The translations under genes were made by a program, and so were the position numbers. From Viridibacterium curvum (lineage in GTDB: Bacteria > Pseudomonadota > Gammaproteobacteria > Burkholderiales > Rhodocyclaceae), in assembly GCF_039544165.1 (NCBI RefSeq), contig NZ_BAABLD010000007.1:124001-188000 (forward strand): a DNA stretch of 64,000 nt. Direction: 5' to 3'. The notes below the pieces were generated by a model. The model had not been told where the DNA came from. It saw only the letters and a program-made list of their open reading frames with translations, and ran no database searches. This document shows positions 27,881 to 37,300 of this stretch, piece after piece. Positions within the stretch are counted from its first letter, which is position 1. The number at the start of each line of letters is the position of its first letter.

Positions 27881-30800
27881 TCAAGCCTTTGTGCGGGATT
27901 TCGGTGTTCCTGACAGCGCGGACTTGAAGTCCTCTTCTGCCCATAGTCGCGCGAATTGTTTCTGACTATCTGAATGGTCGTCCGCATTGGGAGCGTAGTT
28001 CAGCGCGTCGAGTACCTGGCGCTGAGCCTTATCGCCCTCCGATGAGGAGATGGAAGAGAAGCCGACGGGTATCGCGCGAGCTCCAGATACCAGCCAGACC
28101 TGCGATGGGTTTTGCTGAACCACTTCCCAAACCTTTCTTTGTTGGGCTTCGCTCAGCTTGCACTCGCCGTCGCCCGTACTTTGGCCTTCCGCCAGCACTT
28201 CACGCCAGTTTTTTGGATTGACGGGCGCCCGCGAGGCGGTTTCTCCCGATGGCGCTGCTTTGACCAAGACGATCTTCCATGGGCGGTTAGAGAGAGCCCG
28301 ACCTTTGCTGCCGGGCACGTCCTGCAATTTGATAGCGAACTTCAGTTTGCTGTCGGGAAGCGAGCTTGTCGGCATCACCGGCAACGTGGCACTGACATTC
28401 CCACCACCCCCAAAGCTCTTGTTCGAAGCATGCACCGTCAGCACCCCCGGACACTGCACCGTAATGTTCCCGCCCTCAATCGTGATCGCTGATCCACCCG
28501 CAACTGCCAGGTGAATCTTCTTCGGCGAGGCCATGTCGAGCTTGCCGGAGACGGAAACCATCTTCAGTTGCTCTTTGGCGGCGAGGGTCATCGTGTCGGC
28601 TTGTGCCTGTGCGAGCACAGGGCCGCTGGCGGCGATGGCTTTGAGGTGGCCTTCACCCTTGGCTGAAGAGAGCACGCCCAGTGCCTGACCTGTGTGAATG
28701 CGCAGGTGGCTGGCGAGTGCATAGTTGCTGTCCTGCCCGCTGGCCCAGGTGAGGGTTTCGCCTGCGGCCCACTGCAGGCTCTGGCCGGCGACCATGCCGA
28801 GGCCGCCCTTGGCAGCGAGCGTCAGCAGGGCGTCGGTGGAATGCGGAATCTTCTCCTTGTTCGCAGTCGTGGACTTGTCGCCTGCATCGGAGAGTGCTGC
28901 GTCGAAGGTGTTGCCCAGCACGCCGCTGGTGGCGCGGTGCTGAGCGGGCAGGGGCGCCTTCTCTTTGTCGAGTGCCGACTGGTTGCCGCCTGCGCTGCCC
29001 TGGGCGGACGCGACGGCCACCGTCTTGTGCGTGGTCGCGATCTGACTGGTGTTCCTGGTCAGCTCGCTGGCTTGTTTGAAGAGCGCAATCGCCGCCGTCG
29101 CATCGCCTGCCGGTTCGCTCTGCGCCTTGTCGGGCGCATGCTGGATGCCCCAGGTGGTGAAGAGTGCGCCACGGGCGGCGCGCAGCGCCCCGTAGCCATC
29201 GGTGCGCAGCTCGAAGCCGTCGCCACGGTGGCTGCCACGGTAGTTGTCGGCCTGATGCACGAGGTGGCCGAGGTTGAGTTGCGTGGCCGCTTGCGTGGTG
29301 GCGAGCTGCACGCGCAGCTGGCCGTCGGTGTCGTCGAAGACGAGCTGGCTGTAGCCGGCGTGGGGCTGATTGTATTCGGCGGACTTGAAGCCCGAGAGGG
29401 CTGCTGCGTTGCGATGTGCGCCCGCAGCGGCGGCTTCGCCATGCCAGGCCGGGCTGTTGCCGCCCGCGAGGTTGCCCTGTGCGCTGGGCTTGTGGTCGGC
29501 GGCTTGATTGAAAGGCGAGTTCGCAGAATCTGAAGTCGCTGGATTCCCGCCTTCGCGGGAATGACGACCCTCTCCCCCCGGCGTTGGCGCTACGCTGCCA
29601 TCCCCCTGCCCGTTGTAGAGGCTGCCCAGCACGATGGGGCGGTCGATATCGCCTTCGAGGAAGCCGACGAGGACTTCCTGCCCGATGCGCGGCACGAACT
29701 GCGCGCCGAGACCGGCGCCCGCGTAGCGGCTGGCGACGCGCAGCCAGGTGGTGTGCGGGGCTGGACCCCCATCGGCACTGTTCGCCTCCCTCACCCCTGG
29801 CCCCTCTCCCCGAGGGAGAGGGGAACTTTGAGCGGCTGCGCCGCGCTGCCAATGGAATTTGACGCGTACGCGGTGCAACGCGTCGGTATGGATCTCACCT
29901 GCAGCACCCGGTGTTGTCTCACCTTCCGGGCCGACGACGATTGCCGTTTGCACGCCCGGTGCAGTCGGTCGCGGATTGATGCGCAGGCCCGTCTCATCCT
30001 CCAGCGCCGGGCGCCAGGGCACGGCCACGCGTTGCGCGTCGAACTGGTTGGCATAGCCGCGTGCCTTGGCACCCGCGATCAGACTGGCCGGGGCGGCGGG
30101 CAGGGCAGTGGCGACATCGCCCAGCGCGCCTGCTGCGGACGCCAGGGTCTTGGGCAGGTTGTTGATGCCGACGACCTGCACACCCAGCACGAGGAAGTGG
30201 AGACGCTCGCTGTTGGATAGCACGGTGCCGGATTGCGCCTCCCCACCTCTCCCCCCGCCCCTCCCCTCAAGGGGAGGGGAGCTACTCGCGCCTTCGGCGT
30301 TCATAAAGATGGGGCTGCCACTGAGGATGAAGCGATGACCCGCGCGGAAGCTGCGGACCGAGCTGGTGCCGGCGAAGCGCTTGTAGCGCGCCTCCCGTGC
30401 TTCCTGCGCCAGCCGCGTGTAGCGGTCGGCCGCTGCCGCCGAGGCGAAGGCATAGGCGCCAGGCACGTCGTAGGTTTCGAGTTGGGGCGCGTGCTTCGAG
30501 CCGAATTCGTGGCGGGTAGGTTGTGAAGCGCTGATGGCCGCCTTGCCCTTGTAGTCCCACGACAGGGCGGTGGTGACTGCAGCAGCAAGCTGGCGCACGC
30601 CACCGAAGGCGGTGATCGCGTCCTGCGACTCCTGACTGCCTGCGCGGTGGAACCTCACCCCTGCGCCGCCGAGCGCGTGCGCTGAGACCACGTCTTCGGG
30701 CAGGCTCTCATTGGTCGAGAAGATCAGCAGGCTGTGCGCAGTCTCCGACGAGAGTTCCAGCGACTTGCCTTCATCGTCGCTGCGCTCGACGAAGCAGAAG

Positions 30801-31447
30801 CCCAGACCTTCTTCGGCCAGGATGCGCGACACGAAGTCGAAGTCGGTCTCGCGGTACTGCACGCAGTAGCTGCGCACGGGGGCGTCACGCATGAACGTGT
30901 CGACGCCCTCGGCGAGCTGCCAGTGGGCGCGTGGCGCGTAGGCGGCGAAGATGGACTCGATGATGTCGAGGACGGACTTCTCTTGCCACACGCGGCAGTC
31001 GCTGCGCTGGGTGGCGAGCCACAGCCAGGGCACGATGCGCACGCGATAGCGCGCCAGTGCACCATCGGCGGCGAGGCGTTCGGCCTGGGCGATGTAACCG
31101 GTGCGCGCGAAGTCCGAGCCATCGGAGAGGCGCGTGGTCAGCCGCAGTTGGCGGCCGATGAACTGACCCAGAGGAATGCCGGCCTCGCGCGACAGCAGCA
31201 GGATGTCCCAGGCGTAGAGCGACGACAGCGTCTCTTCGCCCGCGAAGGCTTCGAGGTTGAGGCTGCCGGCTTGCTCCAGACCCTCGATGTCGACGGTGTA
31301 GAGGCGCGTCGTCGAGTCGAGCCCGAAGAGGGACTCGAGCTGGCTGGACAGGCGGGCGGCGAGGGAGCCGGCGCTGTCGCCGAGACTGTTGGCGAGGCCC
31401 GACGGCAGGGTGCGTGACAGCGCGGCAGGGGCGGTGATGTCGTTCAT
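27881..31447 (-). CDS. vgrG: VgrG spike protein with C-terminal adaptor-like tail
   Basis: A trimeric T6SS tip protein, 1188 aa. The N-terminal gp27-like region (about 35-330) has LYAWDILLLSREAG, GQFIGRQLRL and YRETDFDFVSRILAEEGL. The gp5/OB part follows (about 500-620, WLRVASRYAG, FVPRIGQEVLVGFLEGD), then the T6SS_Vgr/DUF2345 region (about 735-1000, FELRTDGYGALRAARG, ITIEGGNITVQCPG). A tail of about 180 residues (from about 1010) has the pattern RPWKIV...STGDGECKLS, which I read as a transthyretin-like adaptor for the adjacent phospholipase. Three palindromic repeats are translated in frame, at about residues 386-403, 540-554 and 627-636. The start overlaps the upstream gene by 4 bp (ATGA), and the phospholipase follows after 3 bp. 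Confidence 0.95.
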   Translation of the reverse strand: MNDITAPAALSRTLPSGLANSLGDSAGSLAARLSSQLESLFGLDSTTRLYTVDIEGLEQAGSLNLEAFAGEETLSSLYAWDILLLSREAGIPLGQFIGRQLRLTTRLSDGSDFARTGYIAQAERLAADGALARYRVRIVPWLWLATQRSDCRVWQEKSVLDIIESIFAAYAPRAHWQLAEGVDTFMRDAPVRSYCVQYRETDFDFVSRILAEEGLGFCFVERSDDEGKSLELSSETAHSLLIFSTNESLPEDVVSAHALGGAGVRFHRAGSQESQDAITAFGGVRQLAAAVTTALSWDYKGKAAISASQPTRHEFGSKHAPQLETYDVPGAYAFASAAAADRYTRLAQEAREARYKRFAGTSSVRSFRAGHRFILSGSPIFMNAEGASSSPPLEGRGGGRGGEAQSGTVLSNSERLHFLVLGVQVVGINNLPKTLASAAGALGDVATALPAAPASLIAGAKARGYANQFDAQRVAVPWRPALEDETGLRINPRPTAPGVQTAIVVGPEGETTPGAAGEIHTDALHRVRVKFHWQRGAAAQSSPLPRGEGPGVREANSADGGPAPHTTWLRVASRYAGAGLGAQFVPRIGQEVLVGFLEGDIDRPIVLGSLYNGQGDGSVAPTPGGEGRHSREGGNPATSDSANSPFNQAADHKPSAQGNLAGGNSPAWHGEAAAAGAHRNAAALSGFKSAEYNQPHAGYSQLVFDDTDGQLRVQLATTQAATQLNLGHLVHQADNYRGSHRGDGFELRTDGYGALRAARGALFTTWGIQHAPDKAQSEPAGDATAAIALFKQASELTRNTSQIATTHKTVAVASAQGSAGGNQSALDKEKAPLPAQHRATSGVLGNTFDAALSDAGDKSTTANKEKIPHSTDALLTLAAKGGLGMVAGQSLQWAAGETLTWASGQDSNYALASHLRIHTGQALGVLSSAKGEGHLKAIAASGPVLAQAQADTMTLAAKEQLKMVSVSGKLDMASPKKIHLAVAGGSAITIEGGNITVQCPGVLTVHASNKSFGGGGNVSATLPVMPTSSLPDSKLKFAIKLQDVPGSKGRALSNRPWKIVLVKAAPSGETASRAPVNPKNWREVLAEGQSTGDGECKLSEAQQRKVWEVVQQNPSQVWLVSGARAIPVGFSSISSSEGDKAQRQVLDALNYAPNADDHSDSQKQFARLWAEEDFKSALSGTPKSRTKA
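29539..29566. repeat. ATTCCC-N8-GGGAAT palindrome inside vgrG (copy 2)
   Basis: Identical to the element at 22451-22478. It encodes RHSREGGNP at about residues 627-636 of VgrG. Confidence 0.85.
29786..29828. repeat. CCTCACCCC/CTCTCCCC palindrome inside vgrG (copy 2)
   Basis: Identical to the element at 22698-22740. It encodes PLPRGEGPGV at about residues 540-554. Confidence 0.85.
30238..30290. repeat. C-rich palindrome inside vgrG, absent from the other copy
   Basis: A perfect 10-bp stem, CCCCTCCCCT (30258-30267) and AGGGGAGGGG (30270-30279), within a longer C-rich repeat. It encodes SPPLEGRGGGRGGE at about residues 386-403. The truncated vgrG has a different, ordinary-looking linker here, so the element marks a difference between the two copies. 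A relative, CCTCCCCTTGAGGGG, lies at 59481 between glgB and glgP. Confidence 0.85.
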
Positions 31448-32544
31448 GGCGTCACCTTGAATTTGTCGAGCAGCTTGCTGCCAGCCTCGGACGCGGCGTC
31501 CTTGGCCTTTTCGGTGCCGGCGTCGGTAGCTTTCCTGGTCGCGTCTTCGCGCGCGGCCTGGGCGGCGGACTGTGCTTCGGGCGTCAGGCGCGAGGTGCCC
31601 TTGCTGCTGGTCGCGCTGCTGCTGGCGGCTGCGTTGGCAGGCGCACCTGCTGGGCGACTGGCCGTGCGCGGGTCGTTCTTCTGGGCTTCGGTCTTTTGCG
31701 CCTCGGTCTTGCGGGCGGCGGCTGCCTTGGCTGCGGGTGAGGAGATGAGGGCCTCGAGCAGTACGACATCGGTGTCCACGTTGCCGGCACCCTTGCCATT
31801 GGCATTGGCCGCAGACGCACCACTCTGCGGTGCCGTGAGGGCAGAGAGAATGGTGGATTGCGGGCGGGCGTTGGCGGCGTCCTTGGTGGCAGTGTTGTTG
31901 GTCGCAGCGGGCTTTGCGGTCGCGTTGCTGGTTGTGGCAGGCGTGTCACCAGCGGCGGTCTTGCCCGCCGCTGGTTTGGCGGATCGGGTGTCGGTTGCGG
32001 CGGGGGCGGTGAGCGCAGACAAGGGATTGGTTGCGGCGCTGGCCCTGGCCGTGGCGGGTTCTGCCGCGGCAGTTGAAGCGGCTGGTGCTGGTGCCGCGAC
32101 GGGTGGCGCTTCAGCAAGGTGTTCTATCTGCGCGGCACCGGTTGGGGCGGATTGCTCGGCGACGGGTTGCGAGACATCTGCGGCGGCTTGCGGGGCAGAT
32201 TCCGCTGCGGCAGGCGCGGGTGCTGCGGCGGGATTCGTTGCGTTGGCGATCAGGGTGTGTTCTTCGTCGGACTGGCTACGCCACACCATCACTGCAACGA
32301 GGGCCAGCGCGAGGGCGCTGAGGCCGGCCATGACCAGGGTGCTGCGCGCAAAGAGGCCGCTGCCGGGCTTGCGTGGGGCCTTCTTCTTGCCGGGCTGGTT
32401 GGGGGCCATGGCCGACAGTACGTCGATGCGCATCTCGGTCGCCGGATTGTCGCTGGGCGGAGCAGGCGCAAAGAGATTGGGGCGGTCGGTGACCACCTTG
32501 ACGCCGGGGCGGTTGCCGGAGGGCTTGCTGGTTTCGTCTGTCAT
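31444..32544 (-). CDS. T6SS-linked Ala/Pro-rich single-pass membrane protein
   Basis: 366 residues. A short cytoplasmic N-terminus ends in a basic KKKAPRKPG stretch before one membrane segment (about 80-98, LVMAGLSALALALVAVMVW). The periplasmic remainder is low-complexity Ala/Pro/Thr, with recurring short motifs (NPLSALTAPAATD, ILSALTAPQSGAS) and a charged C-terminus (about 300-366). No family recognised. It resembles envelope-spanning linker proteins only in composition. The start at 32544 is chosen over an upstream in-frame start that overlaps the OmpA gene. It overlaps vgrG by 4 bp and lies 16 bp after the OmpA gene, so it belongs to the T6SS operon. Confidence 0.8.
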   Translation of the reverse strand: MTDETSKPSGNRPGVKVVTDRPNLFAPAPPSDNPATEMRIDVLSAMAPNQPGKKKAPRKPGSGLFARSTLVMAGLSALALALVAVMVWRSQSDEEHTLIANATNPAAAPAPAAAESAPQAAADVSQPVAEQSAPTGAAQIEHLAEAPPVAAPAPAASTAAAEPATARASAATNPLSALTAPAATDTRSAKPAAGKTAAGDTPATTSNATAKPAATNNTATKDAANARPQSTILSALTAPQSGASAANANGKGAGNVDTDVVLLEALISSPAAKAAAARKTEAQKTEAQKNDPRTASRPAGAPANAAASSSATSSKGTSRLTPEAQSAAQAAREDATRKATDAGTEKAKDAASEAGSKLLDKFKVTP

Positions 32545-32560
32545 GGCGTTCGCTCGGGTA

Positions 32561-33352
32561 TCAGGGCGTGGTGCTGACGATGCGGAATTCGATGCGGCGG
32601 TTGCGCGCACGGCCTTCGGGCGTGGCGTTGCTTGCAACCGGTTCAGTCGCGCCCATGCCGCTGGCGCTCAGGCGGTCGCCTGCGACGTTGCGCGAGACGA
32701 GGTAGCGGCGTACGGCGTCGGCGCGTGATTGCGAGAGGATGAGGTTGGCTTCGGGGTGGCCCTGGCTGTCGGTGTGACCAAGGATCTGGATGCTCTGGTT
32801 GCCGAGCTTCTGCATCACGGAGGCCATCTCGTCGAGAATCTGGGCGCCGCGTGCGGTGAGCTTGGTGGAGCCCGATTCGAACTCGATGATGCGGTCGGCG
32901 AGTGCCTTGTCGAGCAGCTGCTGTTCGCCAGCGCCGACACGCAGCCCGTTCTTGATGACCCAGGTGGGATTGAGGCGTGACGCAAAGTCACTGACAAGCT
33001 GCTGGCGCAGGGCTTCGTTGGTGACTTCGCCGCGCACGGCGACGTTGTTGCCGTCGATGCTGAGCGCGCCAGCCGTGATCTGTTTGAGATCGGGCGTCAG
33101 CAGCTTCTGTACGTGCTCGCTCCAGTTGGGCGGGGCGACGACGTTGCCGACGCCAAGCTGGTCGATGACGCGGTCGCCGCCGTATGTCGACCGCATCTTC
33201 GAGAGGATGGCCTGGCGCGTGGCTTCGTCGGGCACGGTGCCGCTGACGATGACGGGCTTGGCAGTCGGGTTGGCGATGGTGCCCTGGGCTTGCGCAGCAG
33301 AAGTGACAAGCAGTGCGAGGAAGGCAATGGCGTAGAGGCGGAGCGTGGACAT
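32561..33352 (-). CDS. T6SS-associated OmpA family protein with BON-like N-terminus
   Basis: 263 residues with a signal peptide (MSTLRLYAIAFLALLVTSAAQA). Residues about 25-140 contain two BON-like halves (PVIVSGTVPDEATRQAIL and NNVAVRGEVTNEALRQQL). The C-terminal OmpA domain (about 150-260) binds peptidoglycan, with ILGHTDSQGHPEANLILSQ and the closing GRARNRRIEFRI. In T6SS loci such a protein, or a fusion of this domain to TssL, anchors the trans-envelope complex to the cell wall. It is a separate exported protein here and is not fused to TssL. It starts 2 bp after the tagF stop. A much longer upstream in-frame start overlaps tagF and is rejected. Confidence 0.9.
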   Translation of the reverse strand: MSTLRLYAIAFLALLVTSAAQAQGTIANPTAKPVIVSGTVPDEATRQAILSKMRSTYGGDRVIDQLGVGNVVAPPNWSEHVQKLLTPDLKQITAGALSIDGNNVAVRGEVTNEALRQQLVSDFASRLNPTWVIKNGLRVGAGEQQLLDKALADRIIEFESGSTKLTARGAQILDEMASVMQKLGNQSIQILGHTDSQGHPEANLILSQSRADAVRRYLVSRNVAGDRLSASGMGATEPVASNATPEGRARNRRIEFRIVSTTP

Positions 33353-33354
33353 GA

Positions 33355-34353
33355 TCAGGCGCCGAGAAAGACTTCGTTGAAGGTGTTGAGTGCTTGCCCC
33401 AGCGACAGCTCCGGGTGCTCGAGGTAGCTGGACAGCTTGGTCAGCGGGTACTCGCTGGCGACGTAGTCTTCGACCCATTCGGCCTGGCACATGTCGATGT
33501 TGATATCGAAGGCGAGCTGCGGATTGAGGATGGCTTCGAGCGCACGCGGGCTGGCGCCGTTGAAGCTGATGACCAGCTGCGGTCGCCCGGCGAGCTGCGT
33601 GCGCATGAGGTTGAGGTCGAAGTTGTCGCGCGTCAGGAAGGGGGCGAGCAGGCATAGCCAGAACGAGGCGACGTGAACGGCGGCAGAGTTGCTGCCGGGC
33701 AGTGGCAGGGCCAGGCCCTTGGTGGCGCCGCCGGTGTTCTGGCTGAGCAAGGGTGTCAGCAGCAGGCCGAGCGCGATGATGGTCTGGCGCACGTCGACAG
33801 GATTGCCAGAGCCGACCAGCATGCGTTGCAGGTTGGACAGGGTGGCGGTTTCCAGGTAGTTGGCGAGGCGCACGCGCAGGCCGTCGAGGTCGGTGTCGGC
33901 TTGCAAGTGGGCAAGATCGATGCGTTCCAGCGCGGTTTCGATCTCGGTCGCCGCCAGTGCATTGTTGGCCAGCTCACTGAAGTCAGTCCAGGCCGGTAGC
34001 AGGGCCATCGGCAGCACGCGCAGCAGGTCGAGCGGCGCACTGGTGCCCAGGTTGCCGGCGATGAGGAAGGGGAAGCGCCGGCCGACCGAATCGCGACTGC
34101 CGACCATGCGACCCGCCAGGACGCTGGCCGAGCGGCTGCCGACGAAGGCGAATTCGACGGGCACCATGGCGTCGAACTGCTGCTTCCAGTCCGGCGCGGT
34201 GGCGAGCTGTTCGAGGCTGACGGTCATCCAGCGGTCAAGCGGCTGGATGATGGCGGCGCCGCTGGTGCTGCGCACGAAGTCGCCGCGCGAGGGCAGCTTG
34301 CCGAAGTAGATCAGCGCTTCCTGCACGGTTGTGGGGTGGTGTGGGCTGTTCAT
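33355..34353 (-). CDS. tagF: T6SS-associated protein TagF
   Basis: 332 residues. The TagF hallmark YFGKLPSRGDFVR lies near the N-terminus (about 16-28), followed by SRDSVGRRFPF in the first domain. In Pseudomonas and Agrobacterium TagF is a post-translational repressor of T6SS firing that acts on Fha and the membrane complex. Here it lies between tssM (13 bp upstream) and the OmpA gene, a usual position. It is not fused to a PppA phosphatase, which happens in some species. Cytoplasmic. Confidence 0.93.
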   Translation of the reverse strand: MNSPHHPTTVQEALIYFGKLPSRGDFVRSTSGAAIIQPLDRWMTVSLEQLATAPDWKQQFDAMVPVEFAFVGSRSASVLAGRMVGSRDSVGRRFPFLIAGNLGTSAPLDLLRVLPMALLPAWTDFSELANNALAATEIETALERIDLAHLQADTDLDGLRVRLANYLETATLSNLQRMLVGSGNPVDVRQTIIALGLLLTPLLSQNTGGATKGLALPLPGSNSAAVHVASFWLCLLAPFLTRDNFDLNLMRTQLAGRPQLVISFNGASPRALEAILNPQLAFDINIDMCQAEWVEDYVASEYPLTKLSSYLEHPELSLGQALNTFNEVFLGA

Positions 34354-34366
34354 GTCTCGCTCTTTT

Positions 34367-37300
34367 TCAGCGTGCCGGGGTAACGACTTGTGGCGTGACC
34401 TGGACAGCGACCGGCGTACCGGTGCTGCCCGCAGGCACGAGCCGCTCTGGCGAGCCGGCGATCGTGGCCGGCAGCTTCAGACCCTTGAGGCTTTGCGCCG
34501 GGGCCGGGTTGTTGGCCTCGGCTTCTGCCGCGGCTTGTTGACTGATGATGCGCAGGGTGACGGTGACGGACTGTGCGCCGTTGCTCCAGGTCAGGTCGAA
34601 GTCGCCGTTGTCGCGACGCTTGCGTTGCGCGGCGCCGAGCAGTTTTTCGAGTCCGAAGCGGCCGGGGATGTTGGCGAGCTCAACGGTGCGGCCGTCGTAG
34701 GTGACTGCCGTCACACGTGCGCCGGGTGTGCCACCACCGGGCCAGCGGAAGCGGTTCCACTCGGGGGCGGCGTTGCGGTAACGCATGTTCTGGCCGTCGA
34801 TCTCGATGTTGTATTCGAGCAGGCCGGGCGAGGGACTCGGCAGGATCTGGAATACCGTTTGCGCCTCACCACCGGCACCACCGCCTCCGCTGCTGCCCAC
34901 GGGGCCGCCGGGCTGGGCGACGTAGCGGGGGAAGTTGTTGGCGAACTCGGGGTTGAGCGTGATGCCGATGTCGGCCCAGGTGCGGGCGCTGAAAGTTTCG
35001 CCACGACGCACAACGAGGTTGCCCAGCGAGGTGCCGACGAACTTGGCAATCGCCCCATCGGGGCCGAAGTACTGTGCCATTTCAGCGGGGGTTGCCTCGA
35101 TGCGTGAATCGGCTGCGAACGGGTACTTGGTGGCCAGCGTGCGGTTGAAGGGCTCGAATACCTGGGCGGACCAGATCTTGTTGAGCTCGGCCTCGGCCGG
35201 GCGGACGATGACGCTGAAGGATTCCATCAGCGGGCGTACCAGCAGCGGGCGCACCGTGGCGCGCGCCGTGTCGGTGAGGCCGACCATCATGGATTCATCG
35301 ACGTAACGCAAAGCGTCGGCCAGTTCGGAGCCCTGAGCGTCAAGGGTTTGCTGCATCAGGCCGCGCGCGGCAGGGCCGGGGTCACCGGCGGTCTTCATCT
35401 GGTTGAAGCGTGTGCGCAGTTTGGAGAGGTGCGCGAGGTAGCCGTCAAACAATGCGGCATTGGCGTCGCCACGCTGCATCATCAGTGCGGCGATGCCGGC
35501 GAACTCTCGCCCGACGGGGCCGAGGCCGGGGTCGGATGTGAGGTTGCCGGTATTGACCTGCAGAGTCACGGGTTGCGGCGTGCGGCGCAGGATCACTTCC
35601 TTGAACCACTGCACGATGCCGCGTTTGGCGTTGGCGAGTTCCTTGTCGGCAAGGCTGGGGTTGTCCCACGAGGTTTCGCGGTAGAGCGACTCCATGAGCT
35701 TCCTGAGTGGCGAGCTGATGGGGTCCCCCATGCGGTTGAGGCCGCCGACGGCAGCATCGAAGCTGGCGAAGCCGGTGATTGACACGCCCTGCAGGAACTT
35801 CTTCCACTCGACGATGTAGTCGCGCTTGTACATCTCGGTGAGCGCTTTCTGGATCTGCTCGGGGCTGCCTTGCAGCGTGAGGTCGTCGCGCGTCGTCGAC
35901 TTGAGCACCCAGTCGGTGGTCTGCAGTTCCTTGTTGGCGGCGTCCTTGATGGCGGGCTCGACGTACTTTTCCCAGGCGTCGCGCGTGAAGGTGCCGGATA
36001 TGGCGTAGCTGCCGGCGACAAGGCGGCTGTCTTCGTCACCCACGATGCGTGCAACGGTGAGCGGCGCAAAGCGCGTCGAGGCGCGTGCCTTGATCTCGGC
36101 ATACACGCGTTCGCGCGCCGGCATGCCCTTGACGACGCGGCGCAGGTTGTCACGCGCCTGGTCGACGAGGGCCAGCTTGTTGTCGATGAGCGGGAAGTCG
36201 GGCGTGCCGATCTGGGCAAGGTAAAAGCCCATGAGGCGCTCGGCGCTGCGCACCATCTTTTCGCGCGGCATGTTGCCGCGATGGGCGTCGAGCCAGACAC
36301 GCCAGAAGCGCGTGAGCTGGTCGTTGAGGTGGCCGTTCTCGAGACGCTCGCGGTTGGCGAGCATGAGGTAGGTCTTCAGCGCGTTGTAGGCGTCTTCGAC
36401 ATTGGTGGGCGAGATCTCCTTGTACAGCGTCATTGCGCTGGCTTGTACCGGCTCGGCAGCGGGGGCGCTCTGCGCAGCCGGCGTCGCGGCCGCTGTTTGC
36501 GGTGCGAGCTTGTCCGCATTCGCGTTGACGTCGGTGAGGTAGGCCTCGATGCCTTCGGTGACAGGTGTCAGCAGCAGTGCGCGCATGCCTTCGAAGTACT
36601 CCTTGCGCAGGTGTGCTTCGATGCTGTTGCCCTGGTAGAGGCCAAGGCCCAGCGAGAGGGGTTTGTCATCGCGGAAGGACTGCAGCTGGTTGAGCCTGTC
36701 CTGCAGGATTTCCAGCGCCTCCATGCGGCTGCCGATGTCCTGTTGCTCGCGCTGCAGGGCGACGACGCGGTCGAGGTCGGCACGCACGTTGGCGAGCAGC
36801 TTCTCGTTCGATACGTACGACCAGGCCCACAGCGACAACGCGACAGACAGCGCGACTGCTGCGGCGATGAAGCCAACGAGGCGCGTGCGCTGCATGCTGC
36901 GCGAGGCGAACTGTTTGACGAGGTTCTTGTCGGCAAAGATGACCTTGGAGAACAGGTCGGAGAGGAAGAAGCCCTTGCCTTCGTAGATGGCCACTGGCGG
37001 GCGACTGTTCTCGATCGGACGCAGCGCGAAGGCTTCGGTGAGGCGGCGGTCCGAGGTGTTGATGGGCGCGCCTTCACGCACTGCACTGGTGAAGTAGAAG
37101 CCGCGGAAGACCGGTTTGTACTGGAAGGGGTTCTCTTCGAACAGCGTGGCGATGAAAGCGCGCAGCGAGGCGCGCGTGGCTTCGAACTCCAGCGGGAAGC
37201 TGAGCACGCCGGCACCGACCTGTCCGTCACGTGCCATGGCCATGCGCGTGACGGACAGCTCGTGCAGACCTTCGAGCAGTTCTTCGTAGTGCTTGTCGAA

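Larger units (their letters stand above)
28406..30203 (-). repeat. vgrG core duplication, copy 2 (direct repeat)
   Basis: Partner of 21318-23115. The two copies are in the same orientation about 7.1 kb apart and enclose one phospholipase, its candidate immunity gene and one vgrG tail. They offer a long target for recombination or gene conversion. Confidence 0.9.

Noticed and set aside
21318..31447. vgrG duplication as a transposon or composite element
   Set aside because: No transposase, no terminal inverted repeats and no target duplication seen. The repeat ends fall within coding sequence at domain borders, which fits homologous recombination.
31457..32728. 423-codon plus-strand frame of Ala/Val-rich hydrophobic character
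   Set aside because: It mirrors the Ala/Pro-rich T6SS membrane protein; complement of Ala/Pro codons gives such hydrophobic stretches.
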